From JAOUEA01 sp963825685 (GTDB lineage Bacteria; Actinomycetota; UBA4738; HRBIN12), in NCBI GenBank assembly GCA_963825685.1, contig CAWGUD010000028.1, positions 11,081 through 75,080 of the forward strand: a stretch of DNA of 64,000 nucleotides, in the 5' to 3' direction. Positions 1 to 10,070 of this stretch are shown piece by piece. Under the pieces are notes generated by a model. That model did not search any database. It was not told the DNA's origin and saw only the letters and a list, made by a program, of their open reading frames with translations. Each line of letters begins with the position of its first letter. Position 1 is the first letter of the stretch. The position numbers and the translations under genes are program-made.

Positions 1-374
1 ATCTCGACGGCCCCGAGGGCCGAGCCACGGGTCACGAGGGGCACGGAGAGGATGCGGGCGCCCCCGAAGGTGCGCGTCACGCCACGTCGCGGGGTCTTCG
101 CCTCGATCGCGAGCCTCGCTCGTCGCAGGCCCGGATCGCCCCATATCCCCTCGTGCGAGCCGTACACGGAGTTGAGTCGACCGCGGGCGTCGAGGACCAC
201 GAACCTGACCGCGATCACCTCGCCGCGCAGCGCGGCCTCGATCCATCGCTCCGATGCCTGCAGGAGACTCTCGCGGTCGGGTTCCGACCCGAACGCGTGC
301 CACATGCCTCTCAGCAACGCCACCTGTTCGGGTTGGTCGATCCGCTCCTGCGTCGCCCTCGCCGCGCGCCCCAT
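1..374 (-). CDS. GAF-domain protein, N-terminal part (runs off window)
   Basis: The minus strand is open from an ATG at 374 to the window edge, about 124 residues without a stop, with strong GC bias at third positions. The translation starts MGRAARATQERIDQPEQ and continues through VIAVRFVVLDARGRLNSVYG to GARILSVPLVTRGSALGAVE. The last stretch is the pattern of a GAF domain's closing strands (a 'VPL-x-x-R-G-x-x-LG' run). GAF domains bind small ligands in signalling proteins, so a sensor kinase, a phosphatase or a GAF-GGDEF protein are all possible; the output domain lies outside the window. A GGGGG run about 4 bases upstream of the ATG is a weak ribosome-binding site. It lies downstream of wzx on the same strand, 195 bases away, so it may be its own unit. 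Confidence 0.6.
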   Translation of the reverse strand, partial: MGRAARATQERIDQPEQVALLRGMWHAFGSEPDRESLLQASERWIEAALRGEVIAVRFVVLDARGRLNSVYGSHEGIWGDPGLRRARLAIEAKTPRRGVTRTFGGARILSVPLVTRGSALGAVE

Positions 375-527
375 CTGCCCCCGTCCGCCCCACGATGTAT
401 ACAGCGGATGCGGTATGCGTTCGTGGGGTGCTCGGGATTCTAGAGTGAGCAACGCTCTCATGTAAAGGGCGTAGGGGAAACAGGGGACAGCATAGTCCGT
501 AGGTCTCTCGTTGTCCCGAACGCCTCT

Positions 528-544
528 CACCGCGGATAGCGGTG
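528..544 (-). terminator. weak hairpin after wzx
   Basis: CACCGC and GCGGTG (6-base arms, loop GGATA) lie 26 bases past the wzx stop codon. There is no T-run on the minus strand, so it could be a weak terminator or a chance stem. The rest of 375-569 shows nothing else I can name. Confidence 0.25.
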
Positions 545-569
545 TGGAAAGGTGCGAGGCGGATGTCCT

Positions 570-2060
570 TCAACGCATCCGTGGCGAGAGGCTGAGGAAC
601 GCCATGGCCACCGCCCGGGGCCGCACCGTGAACTCTCGCGCCCTCGTCACGACGAGCGCGTAGAGCGCGACGACGTAGGCACCGCCGGCCGTGACCACGA
701 CCAGCGCCAGCGGAGCGTCGCCGAGCCAGGCGATCGTCCAGCGCGAGCGGGAGGCACGCCAGGCCGGGCACGATGATCGCGACCGGGAGGCAGGTCGAGC
801 CGGCCACCTTCCTGAGCATCGCCGCGTAGGCGATGAAGAGCCCGGTCTCGGTCACGAGCGTGGCCGCGACCGCCCCGAAGTAGGACCAGCGTGGGATCAA
901 CGCGAGGTTCAGGCCGAGGTTCACCGCCGCGGCGATCCCCACGGCAACGGTCCGCTGCGTCTGACGATCGGCCGCCGTGAGGGCGGTGCCGAGCGAGTTC
1001 CCCAGCATCCGCATCGGGATGATCGGCACGAGCAACTGGTAGGCGAGCACGGCGCTCTCGAAGCTGCTCCCGTACATCACCCCGAAGATCCTCGGCGCGA
1101 GCAGCAGTGACCCGACCGTGATCGGCATCGCGATGGCGCCACAGATCAGCAACGACGAGTCGAGCAGCCGGCGCAACTCCCCGACCTCGTCGAGGCCATG
1201 CCCGGCTCATCCGAGGGTACATCGAGAGATTGAGCATCCGGGGAAGGATGTTGAGGTACAGGACCAGATTCGTGGCCGACTGGTACAGGCCGACCGCGTG
1301 CGTCCCCACGATGATCCCGAGCAAGATCGTGTCGAGCCGGATGTAGGCGAGCGAGAGCGCATCGTCGAGCGCGAACGGCAGGGCCTTCTTGAGCAGGGGC
1401 GAGAACGCACCGGAGCGCCAACGGGGCACGATCACGATGCGGAATCTGATGGCCACGATCAGCCAGGTCGTCACGAGCCCCACCGCCCGCGACGCGAGGT
1501 AGGCCGCCATCACGCCGACGGCGCCGGTGCCGCCCACGAGGGCCCCCGCGGCCAGGGCGAGGAAGGTGCCCTCCTGCACGCCGACCGAGAGCGCCTCGTA
1601 CCGCATCCGCTCGAGCGCCCAGAAGGGGGCCATCGTGATGCGCATCGCCGAATCGACGGTGAGGGCGAGGCCCGCCAGCACGAGGACCGTGGTGTCCGCG
1701 TCGAAGGCCAGGCCGAACGCGAACAGGAGCGCGGTCACGGCGACCCCGGCGACCACGGCGGTCATCGTCGCGGTCTCGACCACCTCCCGGATGCGTCCGG
1801 ACGCCTGGCGAGCTCACGGACCAGGAGCTTCGGCAGACCGAACGCGACCGCGAAGCTCAGCAGCAGCGTGAGCGTCAGGGCGAACTGGAATCGACCCAGC
1901 CCGCTCGGACCCTCGAGGTGGGCGAGGAGCACGGTCGCGACGAGTCCGCCGAGCGTCCGGGCGCCGAACGCGACGAGTCGCCACCCGGTGTTCGAGGCCA
2001 GGACCGACCCCGACCGACCGACCGACGCCCGAGCGACGGGCTCATCGGCGTCGCGGTCAC
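570..2060 (-). CDS. wzx: Wzx-type polysaccharide flippase (several frameshifts)
   Basis: A membrane protein of the oligosaccharide flippase (MOP/MATE-like) superfamily, expected to move lipid-linked sugar repeat units across the membrane. Readable pieces in order are WRLVAFGARTLGGLVATVLL, LLSFAVAFGLPKLLVRELA, LDTILLGIIVGTHAVGLYQS, LNILPRMLNLSMYPRMSRA, FGVMYGSSFESAVLAYQLLV, AVGIAAAVNLGLNLALIPRW and a C-terminal TM segment ending LSLSPRMR. They fall in different frames, with one-base shifts near 2005, 1790, 1195 and 760. The span from GTG 2060 to TGA 570 is exactly 497 codons, a normal Wzx length, so the shifts cancel out. The start overlaps the wzy stop (GTGA). The identification rests on the TM pattern and context; sugar specificity cannot be inferred. 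Confidence 0.75.
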
Positions 2061-3379
2061 GATGCGTCCCTCCCTCGGACGGCCTCGTGCGGCGTGACCG
2101 CCGTGCCCCGACGCGCGCCCAGTACGCGATCCGGCCAACGAGCCCGAGCAAGGCCCAGACCTGCCGGAAGTGCAGGATCTCGTGGGTGAGGGACGAGACG
2201 GCCAGGACCAGCAGCGCGCCCGGCCAGGAACTGTGGCGACCGAAGCACCGACCGGAAGCCCGGCGCGAGCGGCGCGATCGCGAACGACGCCGTCCTCCTG
2301 ATCACGGCCGCGATCAGGAGGACCAGCGCGATGGAGCCGAGCAGCCCTCGCTCGACGAGCGCGGCCGCATAGTCGTTGTGCGCGCCCTTCGCGTCGTTGA
2401 ACGGTCCCTCGTCCAGGACCGCCTTGGTCGCGGCCGCACCGTAGCCCGTGATCGGATACCGCAGGTACTCGTCGCCGAGGCGCTCCCAACGGCCGAGGCG
2501 ATCGCCCGCACTCTCGTCGCCTCGTCCGAACGTGTTCCGGAGCAACCTGATGTCGCTCTCGTTGCGCTGCCTCCGACACGTCGAGGCGCACGAAGGCGAC
2601 GGCGCCACCGGCGACGACGATCGCGGCGATCGACGCGACGGCGATCGCGGTCACGATGCCGCTGACGTCTCGCGATCGACAGGACGCCGGCGAGGACCAG
2701 TCCGAGCAGGATGCCGCCGATCGCCGCGTTGGAGGCTGCGAGCAGCACCCCGGTCAGGACGACGATCGCGGCCAGATCTTCCGACGCCGGCGCAGGATCG
2801 ACCCCGAGCTCAGGATCACGAAGAACGCACACGGCGAAGTACGCACCTGCCTGATTCGGGTTGTCGAAGGCCAGCGACGCGCGCCCACCGTCGATCTCCT
2901 GCCCCGAGAGGGCGGCGATGCCCGTCACGGCGCCGACGATCACGATCGACGCCGCGAGCGTCGCGCTCCAGACCCAGGCCCTGAGGATCACGGCCGAGCG
3001 CCTCGGGGGTCCGGCAGACGTTCGCGATCGCGACACCCCATGCCAGCAGCAGCAGGTCCTGCGACGCGGCGATGATCGCCGATCGGTCGGGTGGCCGCTG
3101 GCGAGTGCGGCGATCAGTCCCGCGATCACGAAGAGGGTCATCGAGACGACGAACGGCAGCCGGATCGGATTCCTGCTCCAGCCGAGCCAGACGACGACGA
3201 CGCACGGTCGCCACCGACGATGGCGAGGTCGACGGGCGCACCGGCCCAGCCCCCGGGCGCAGGACGGGGAGCGCCCAGATGCTCACCCCGACCGCGATCG
3301 CGGCCCGCCGATGATCTGCGGCCACCCGAGCCGCTCGTCCGGCGGTCGCGTGGGGAGCCGCGACGACCTCGACGTGCAT
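2057..3379 (-). CDS. O-antigen ligase/polymerase family protein (Wzy-like, frameshifted)
   Basis: Multi-pass membrane protein resembling the O-antigen ligase/polymerase (Wzy_C) family. Visible pieces are MTLFVIAGLIAALASGHPTD, SATLAASIVIVGAVTGIAAL, LAFDNPNQAGAYFAV, AASNAAIGGILLGLVLAGVL, AIAVASIAAIVVAGGAVAFV and, in the periplasmic loop, RLGDEYLRYPITGYG followed by KGAHNDYAAALVERGLLGSI. The last two are the family's signature (a 'GxG' and a 'xHNxY' element before a TM helix). At least five one-base shifts break the frame. The span from ATG 3379 to TGA 2057 is 441 codons exactly, a usual length. It starts 5 bases after the Wzz-like gene and overlaps the wzx start by 4 bases, so the three form one operon. 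Confidence 0.7.
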
Positions 3380-3384
3380 CGAGG

Positions 3385-4728
3385 TCAGCCCGCTCGCGGA
3401 GACAGGCCCAGATCGCGAGCAGGCGCCCGTGCGCGACCGCGGGGTCCGACGTCGAATCGACCGCCCTCGGCGTGGCCGTAGACGATCGACGCCGATGATC
3501 TCCCACCCCGTCACCGCCTGCGCGTCGTGCATCTCGCGCAGGGACGAGCGCTTCACCACCGACGGAGCCACCGCCACCAGCGCCGTGGACGACGCGGACG
3601 CCCGGGACGGTGTCACGCCCTCCAGCACGTCGGATCCGAACATGCGGACGACCAGCTGGCCGCGCACCCTCCGGACGGGCGCCACGGTCGTGCGTCCGGA
3701 TCGTCGAGCCCCTCGATGGACGATGCGAGTGGTTCGAGGTCGATCGACCTCCCCACGGGCACGAGCTCGAGCGCCGTCACCCGCACCCGTGCGGCCGCGA
3801 GCCTCGCCCTCATGACGGCACGCCGAGATCCCTCGCTGTCTCGGTCACTCGGCCGAACGAGCGTGCCGAGCACGGGCACCCCGAGCGCATCGCCGACCGC
3901 CGGGGCTCCCACCAGGGTGGGACTGACCGCCTCGATCAGTCCCGGCGGCACCGGCGCCGAGCAGGAAGCCGAGCAGACCCCCGAGCACCGCCATCGGCAC
4001 CATGTGCCTCGAGTTCGCCGAGAGCGGCGGGACGGCCGGATCGATCACCTGTGGCGCCGACCGACTCGCGGTCTCGACCAGCAGCGCGCTGAGCTGGGCT
4101 TCGAGGGACACCCGCTGCCGCTCAAGGGCCTCGCGTTGCCCGATCAACGCCTCGCGCCGGGCCTGCAGACGATCCAGCTCGCTCGAGGTCCCGGCCTGGT
4201 CCATCCGCAACCCGAGCAGCGTGATCTCTTCGTCGAGCGACGCCGTGTCCTCGAGCACCCCGTCGAGGGTCTCGTTCACGAGCGCGAGCGCCTCGCCGCC
4301 CTGGCTGCCGCCCACCTCCGACCAGCGTTGCACGACCTCTTCGGCCAGGGCGTTCGCGAGTGCGGATGCGGTGGCGGCGTCGCCGGCCGTGACCTCGAGC
4401 TGCAGGAACTCCGAGGATCCGAGCGGCTTCACCGACACGTCCCCCGGTTCCACCACGACGGCCTCGGCCTGCGATCCGGCCCCCTGCACGGCAGCCGCGA
4501 GCACGGAGCGACTCGTCGCGATGGCTTCGGCTGCGTCGGCCATGCGAGACCGGGTCGCCCGCGTCCTCGGCCGGTCGATCGCCGATCGTGATCCGGGCCT
4601 CGCCGTGTACGACGGCGGGCCCAAGGAAGCCAGGACCACCCCGAACCGATCACGCCCATCGCAACGAGCAGCACGATCGAACGACGGTGAGCGTAGAAGA
4701 TGCGCTGGAGCGCTTCGTTCAGATCCAC
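3385..4728 (-). CDS. Wzz-like chain-length / polysaccharide co-polymerase protein (frameshifted)
   Basis: Starts at GTG 4728 behind a GGAGG site: VDLNEALQRIFYAHRRSIVL, then a first TM helix (LLVAMGVIGSG). A long periplasmic coiled region follows (TSSELDRLQARREALIGQRE, ALERQRVSLEAQLSALLVET), then a proline-rich stretch and a second TM helix (MVPMAVLGGLLGFLLGAGAA). This is the Wzz/PCP-2 layout. Beyond TM2 there are about 140 residues (AVGDALGVPVLGTLVRP, then TALVAVAPSVVKRSSLREMH and TGWEIIGV). These resemble the remnant nucleotide-fold domain of tyrosine-kinase-like PCP proteins, without a visible Walker A motif. The reading frame shifts at least four times, yet 3385-4728 is 448 codons exactly. 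Role: sets polymer length with the adjacent Wzy-like protein. Confidence 0.65.
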
Positions 4729-4901
4729 GCCTGCCTCCTGCCTCCGCCCGCGTCGGGAGATGCACCGCTGCCGCATGCCGGTCCACGTCGCTTCGCCACG
4801 ACCGAACCGGGGGCCGGACCGCCGAGGCCGTTCGATCGTGACGGACGCCCAGCCCGGAAACACGCGGTCCGCAACGTAGGCCGTCTACGTCGAGTGCAGC
4901 A

Positions 4902-5706
4902 TCACGTCCCTGTACCGACGGTCGGGGACGACGAGGGGCGACCGAGCCTCTGCGGAGCATCCGACGACGCCCTCGAGTCGCGCCGGAGCAGCGCGTCGAT
5001 CGCGTTCGTCGCCATGCGAGCGGCAGCGTCGGGATCACGGTCGTCGTCACCGAGTCGGGCGATCGGCGCGCCGGGGCGTGACTCCTGCCACCAGACGAGC
5101 AGTTCGTCCAGCATCGCGCGGCCCCGCACGAGCTCCGCGCGAAGCTCGACGTCGTCGGAGAGTCGCTGCACCCGACTGTGCTGCGAGCGCCGGAGCCGGA
5201 GCCGCTGCACCAGCTCGTCGACCGGGGGGTCGAGCACGAGCACGAGGTCGGGCGAGGCCCACAGGCCGGTCGAGCCGCGGAGTGCGCGCAGGATGGCGGC
5301 CGCGTCGCCATGCAGGGCGATCGACCAGAGCGCCTGGAGCACGCCCTCGTCGAACAGGTGGACACCGCTCCGGCTCCTCGCCCGGTCGATCAGGGCCTGC
5401 GTCGTGGACCACTGGATCCACCGCGACACCACCCCCGCCGGCCCCGGCTGATGCGAACGAAGGATGTGGTGCGCCATCGACAGCTCGGACCCCGGCCGCC
5501 TGACGGACCCCTCCAGGGCCAGTCGCAACTTCCGAGGCACCCGCCGAGCGGCCGCGACCTCAGGCGCGACGCGTCCGGTCGGCCGCGTCACGCGCGGTGC
5601 GGCTCGGATCGTCGCCGATCGCGCGGGCCAGCGAGGTCTTCCCGGCCCCCGGCAGTCCGCACAGCTCCACGACCACCCCACGCGGTACCGGCGAGGGCGA
5701 CGTCAC
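4902..5706 (-). CDS. P-loop kinase of the adenylylsulfate/thymidylate kinase type (one frameshift)
   Basis: Starts at GTG 5706, overlapping the upstream stop by 4 bases. A Walker A motif (ELCGLPGAGKTSLARAIGDD) is at residues 14-33. After a one-base shift near 5570 the frame continues with KLRLALEGSVRRPGSELSMA, a lid-like region (LIDRARSRSGVHLFDEGVLQ) and LVLVLDPPVDELVQRLRLRR, the pattern of a nucleoside/nucleotide kinase 'LxLDxPxxExxxRxxxR' segment. About 268 residues. It sits between the Wzz-like gene and the nucleotidyltransferase-kinase fusion, which suggests phosphorylation of a polysaccharide precursor, but the substrate is unknown. The 173 bases to the wzz start hold no gene. Confidence 0.6.
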
Positions 5707-7276
5707 AGTCCTGCCCACACGAGGGACCGGAGGGTCCGCCGGACCTCCTCGAGGTCGTGGCCCGAATCCACCACCGTGGCCGAGGTCCCGCTCCAGTCCG
5801 CGCGCCAGATCTCCTCGGATCGGGGGCGCACGAAGCCGGGCTCCTCCTCGTGGCGCTTGCGCTCGACCGCGACGGCCGGGTCGACCCGCAGCACGACGAG
5901 GACGTCGGGAGGCATGAACGCTGCGTAGGAACGTCGTTCCACCTCGATGAGCCACCGCGCCATGCGGCCGGACCGCGGATGCTCGGCCAGCCAGGCCGTC
6001 TTGGCGGCATCCATCGTCTGCAGCTCGGGCAGCGGGAAGCGGTCGGAGATGACGATCGTGCCCCGCAGCACGGCTGCCGTGGCATCGCGGTAGAGGCGTA
6101 GGCGATCGCGCGCCGTGAGCACGTGCCACACGATCCAGGGCAAGGCCCGGGTGCGATCCGTCGCCCTCGCCGCAGGACGTGCGAGGGCACCAGCGTGGAC
6201 CTGAACATCCCCAGGGCACGCAGCACGTACATCGGCCCCTTCACGACGACCGTCACCAGCGACGGCGGCGGCTTGCCGAGGTGGATGCGCCGGACGTCGA
6301 ACGTTCCACCCAGCCATCCCGTGACGTCGGCGACCGCGGTGGACTTGCCGGCGCCGTCACCGCCGACGAAGGCGATCAGCGCACCACCGGCGGCGGGTCG
6401 CTTGCGCGACCGACCCCGGACGATGCGACGCGCGACCCTGCCCACCCGGCGTTCGACGCGCAGGAACGCGTCGACTGGCCGAGAACGCCTGCGGTGGGCG
6501 GCGAAGGTGCGATGGAGCGCACCGGCGGTGCGGACCTTACGCCACGGACCGGCGGAGGGCGCGATCGCCTCGATGCATCTCATGAACAGGTCCCGGCCCA
6601 CGAACGGGAGGTCGGATCCGACGATCGAGGCGACATGATCGAGGTCGGCGCGCTCGATGAGCCAGATCAGCTCGCGGCGCTCCGACGCCGACAATCGACC
6701 CTGGAGCATCACGATGGCATCGGGCGTGCAGTGCTTCGCGACCATGCGGAACGCGAAGAGCAGGAGCTCGAACTCGGGCGAGGCCACGGGAAGCGGGCCG
6801 AGATCCCTCGTGGCGGCCGCGATGTAACGGTCCTCGACGTCGAGCACGAAGTTCTTCGTCATGTCGTCGCCGAAGACGAGCCGCCGGTGCGCGTGCACCT
6901 GCACGAGTCGTCCGGTCTCCGTATCCAGCCCGTAGAACTGTGCGACCGCGGGGATGCGCCGGACCCGGTGCGGCACGCCTTCCTTGAAGCCCAGTCGCGA
7001 CAGGACCGAGTGGAACCGGTCCCACGCATCGGATGCGATCAGCAGGTCCAGATCGTTCTCGCCTCGGAGCGACTTCCCGATCGCCTCGTTGCTCTTGAAG
7101 TGGCAGTAAGGCACCTTGGCCTCGTCCAGACCATGGGCCAGCGCCCGCACGAGTTCGAGCGGCTGCCCGTCCTGCGTCGCGGCCCCTTCCGTCGATACGG
7201 ACGTCGCGGGCGCTCCTCTGTGATGGGCCGTCGAGACCAAGCGACACCTCTCATCGGTGGACCCGCGCGCGCTCAC
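5703..7276 (-). CDS. nucleotidyltransferase fused to thymidylate-kinase-like domain (one frameshift)
   Basis: About 525 codons, two domains. Residues ~30-150 look like a nucleotidyltransferase fold: YCHFKSNEAIGKSLRGENDL then DLLIASD gives the 'G-x-x-DxD-LL' metal-binding pattern, and RLVQVHAHRRLVFGDD may supply the third acidic strand. Residues ~320 onward are a thymidylate-kinase-like domain with Walker A (IAFVGGDGAGKSTAVADVTG), HLGKPPPSL, then after a one-base shift near 6160 IVISDRFPLPELQTMD (DR motif) and VLVVLRVDPAVAVERKRHEE. The start is uncertain: GTG 7276 lacks a clear ribosome-binding site, and a TTG nearer 7240 follows GAGAGG. The next gene overlaps by GTGA. The family is seen in surface-polysaccharide loci; the substrate is not known. 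Confidence 0.6.
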
Positions 7277-7421
7277 GCGGACCGGAGGAACGCTAGGCCG
7301 TCGTCGGCACCTTCGCCGCCGCCCGATGTGGTAGCTCGGCTACGACGAACGGACGAGTGTGCCGACAGGTCCCGGACGCTCCGGAGGCCAGGCAACACTG
7401 AGCCTCGGTCGGCGAACGCAC

Positions 7422-7447
7422 GAGGGGCCCCCGTGCGGGGGCCCCTC
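7422..7447. terminator. strong GC hairpin between polysaccharide genes
   Basis: GAGGGGCCCCC and GGGGGCCCCTC, perfect 11-base arms with a 4-base loop (GTGC), 25 bases past the stop of the GDP-mannose epimerase gene. There is no T-run on either side, as is common in GC-rich actinobacteria. It probably ends the epimerase transcript. The next gene downstream starts at 7276. Confidence 0.6.
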
Positions 7448-7471
7448 GGCCTTTGCGGTGCAACTCGGTGC

Positions 7472-8458
7472 TTACGCGCTCGCAGACATCGGCAGCCGCC
7501 CCGCCGCCTCGAGCTGATCCTCGATCCACGCGTACGTGGACTTGAGGCCGTCCTCGAGCGTGACCTCGGGCGCCCAGCCGAGCGTCGCCTTGCAGCGGTC
7601 GTTGTCGCTGTTGCGGCCGCGCACGCCCTGCGGCTTCGTCAGGTCGTGCTGCTTCACGAGCGTCTTGCCGGCGACCTCGCTCACGAGGTCGACGAGCTGA
7701 TCGATCGTCACGAGCCGGTCGGATCCCAGGTTCAGCGGCTCCCAGTGGTCGCTCTGCGCGATGCGGTAGATGCCCTCGACGCAGTCGTCGACGTAGGTGA
7801 ACGAGCGGGTCTGCTGTCCGTCGCCCCAGATCTCGATGTCGTCGCCGTCGTTCGCCAGCGCCACCTTGCGGCTGATCGCCGCGGGGGCCTTCTCGCGTCC
7901 GCCCTCGTAGGTGCCGAGCGGCCCGTAGATGTTGTGGAAGCGCGCGACCCGCGTCTCGAGCTTGCCCTCCTCCTGGTAGTACTGGCAGAGCTTCTCGGAG
8001 TAGAGCTTCTCCCAGCCGTAGCCCTCCTCGGGGTCGGCCGGGTAGGCGTCCTCTTCCTTCAGCGGGGTCACGTCGGGGTCGTGCTGCTTGTACATCGGGT
8101 AGATGCACGCGCTCGACGAGTAGAAGTGGCGCTGCACGCCGTTCTGGAACGCGGCCTCCAGCATGTGGGCGTTGATCAGCACGTTGTTGCGCGCGATCTC
8201 CACGCGGTTGCCCGTGATGTAGCCGATGCCGCCCATGTCGGCCGCGAGCTGGTAGACCTCCTCGACGCCCTCGGTCGCCTTCAGGCAGTTCTCCCACTCG
8301 CGGAGGTCGAGCACCAGGAACTCGTCGGCCGCCGTGGCCTCGTACTCCGGCTCCTTGATGTCGACGCCGCGGACCCAGTAGCCCTTGTCCTTCAGGTACC
8401 GGACCATGTGGTGACCGATGAACCCGCCGGCCCCGCCGACGACCGCACGCCTCTGCAT
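7472..8458 (-). CDS. GDP-mannose 3,5-epimerase-like NAD-dependent epimerase
   Basis: 328 residues, intact. Extended SDR fold with the Rossmann glycine motif VVGGAGGFIGHHMVRYLKDK at the N terminus. Active-site elements match GDP-mannose 3,5-epimerase of plants: the cysteine in SSSACIYP, the Tyr-x3-Lys pair in YGWEKLYSEK, the lysine in GGREKAPAA, and GVRGRNSDN near the C terminus. The enzyme converts GDP-mannose to GDP-L-galactose and GDP-L-gulose, precursors for surface glycans here. The start is ATG 8458, set by AAAGGAAG about 9 bases upstream; a longer reading to 8683 has no ribosome-binding site and would run through the twin inverted repeats. It lies at the head of the polysaccharide cluster. 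NAD-dependent sugar epimerases are easily misassigned, but the four matching motifs are specific. Confidence 0.8.
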   Translation of the reverse strand: MQRRAVVGGAGGFIGHHMVRYLKDKGYWVRGVDIKEPEYEATAADEFLVLDLREWENCLKATEGVEEVYQLAADMGGIGYITGNRVEIARNNVLINAHMLEAAFQNGVQRHFYSSSACIYPMYKQHDPDVTPLKEEDAYPADPEEGYGWEKLYSEKLCQYYQEEGKLETRVARFHNIYGPLGTYEGGREKAPAAISRKVALANDGDDIEIWGDGQQTRSFTYVDDCVEGIYRIAQSDHWEPLNLGSDRLVTIDQLVDLVSEVAGKTLVKQHDLTKPQGVRGRNSDNDRCKATLGWAPEVTLEDGLKSTYAWIEDQLEAAGRLPMSASA

Positions 8459-8584
8459 GATCGTTCGCTTCCTTTCGTTCGAGACCCGTCCCGTCCTGAC
8501 GATCCCTCCACCACCGGCTCTCGCTCCCGGGGGGGACCCCGCCGGATGGTGTCGTCCTCGCGTGCGTCCGTTGTACCCGAAGAC

Positions 8585-8619
8585 GTAGCACTTGGCTACG
8601 GCAACGGTATTAGACCGTT
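8585..8619. repeat. two adjacent perfect inverted repeats upstream of the GDP-mannose epimerase gene
   Basis: GTAGC-ACTTG-GCTAC (8585-8599) and AACGGT-ATTAG-ACCGTT (8603-8619) stand three bases apart in the 196-base gap between the oxidoreductase stop (8655) and the epimerase start (8458). Both have 5-base spacers. They could be operator half-sites for the polysaccharide genes, or two stems ending the oxidoreductase transcript. Confidence 0.4.
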
Positions 8620-8654
8620 CGGGCGGAAATGGCGACCGCCGAGCGAACGCGATC

Positions 8655-10066
8655 TCAGCTGTCGAAGCCCAGGCCCACCGCATCGAGCATACGCAGCCAG
8701 AGGCCTCTGCGTCCCGCGTGGCGGTCGGCCTTCGTGAGGGCGCGGGTCGTCAGTCCCGATGCCCACTGATCGCAGGGGTTCGGGAGGGAACGGCACCGGC
8801 TTGGAACGCACGAGCCGCAGCCGGGTGCGTTCGGTGTCGCGCCCGTCGACCAGGTCGAGCGCCGTCGCGAGCGCCGAACCGCGTGGCCGCGACCCCCATG
8901 CCGGTGTACCCGACGGCGTACGCGACGCGGGCGTCGAGGGCCGTGCCGAACATCACCGAGAAGCGGCTGCACGTGTCGATCACGCCACCCCAGCGGTGCG
9001 AGAACCGCACCCCGTCGAGTTGCGGGAACGTCTCGAAGAAGTGGGCGGCGAGCCTCGAGAACGTGGCCTCGCGTTGTTCCAGCTCGGGTGCCACCGCGTT
9101 CCGCCAGTGGTAGACGGCGTCGTAGCCGCCCCAGAGGATGCGGTCGTCGGCGCTCATGCGGTAGTAGTGGAAGTGATTGGCGCTGTCGGCGAACCCCTGG
9201 CGGCGCGCCCACCCGATCGAGGCCAGTTGGTCGGCCGTGAGCGGCTCGGTCATCAGCACGTAGTCGTAGACGGGCACGACGTAGCGCCGGATCGACCGCA
9301 CCAGCGGCGGGAACGCGTTCGTGGCGAGCACGACGCGCCGCGCATCGACGCGGCCCCCGGGGGTGTCGAGCGCGACGCCGGTCGTCGTCTTCGCCAGTCC
9401 GGTGACCGGGGTCCGCTCGTGCAGGCGCACGCCGAGCTCCAGCGCGGCTCGACGCAGGCCCCAGGCGAGTCGCGCCGGGTCGACCATCGCGCACCCGCTC
9501 CGCTTCCACATGCCGGCGAGGTAGGTGGGTGAGTCGAGCTCGGCCCGCACCTGGTCGCGATCGAGGAACGCCGCGTCGTGCCCGAACCGCCGCGCGAGCT
9601 CGACGCCCTCGCGCATCCACTCGACCTCGTGCGGCTCTCGGGCCACGAGCACCTCACCCTCGGGGTTCCAGTCGCAGTCGATGCCGAACCGAGCGATCGT
9701 CTCCTCGATGCCGCGGAAGCTCTCGGCCGCGAGCCGCTCGATCGTCTCGATCTCGTCGGGGAACCGGTCGATGCCGTTCGGCAGACCGTGCGTGAGCGAT
9801 GCATCGCAGAAGCCGCCGTTGCGGCCGCTGGCCCCGAACGCCACCGTGTCCCGCTCCAGCAGGAGCACGTCGCGATCGGGCCGCTCCTCCTTCGCCTGGA
9901 TCGCCGCCCACAGGCCGGTGAATCCGCCGCCGACGATCGCGAGGTCGGCCTCGGTCGGCGTGTCGAGCGGGGCGTTCGGCTCGGGGGCGCCCGGCTGGTC
10001 GAGCCAGAACGGCACCGGCGATGCGTCGGCGTACGTCTCGCGGAGCCGGTCGGCGACGAGCGCCAC
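8655..10066 (-). CDS. FAD-dependent amine/amino-acid oxidoreductase (DadA/PuuB type, two frameshifts)
   Basis: DAO-family flavoenzyme. The FAD-binding dinucleotide motif is DLAIVGGGFTGLWAAIQAKE near residue 40, followed by the ERDTVAFGASGRNGGFCDAS segment that contacts the flavin, and a C-terminal YAVGYTGMGVAATRFGA. It most resembles gamma-glutamylputrescine oxidase-like proteins, which oxidise amines or N-substituted amino acids and release H2O2. The frame breaks near 8890 and again near 8770; after these the C terminus reads DQWASGLTTRALTKADRHAG and ends GLGFDS. The span of 1412 bases (3n+2) confirms net indel loss. Start ATG 10066 lies 4 bases after the cupin stop. The substrate is unproven. 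Confidence 0.7.
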
Positions 10067-10070
10067 GGCG

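Noticed and set aside
8459..8683. 75-residue N-terminal extension of the GDP-mannose epimerase
   Set aside because: It crosses two inverted repeats and has no ribosome-binding site, while ATG 8458 has AAAGGAAG at the right distance and starts the conserved NAD fold.
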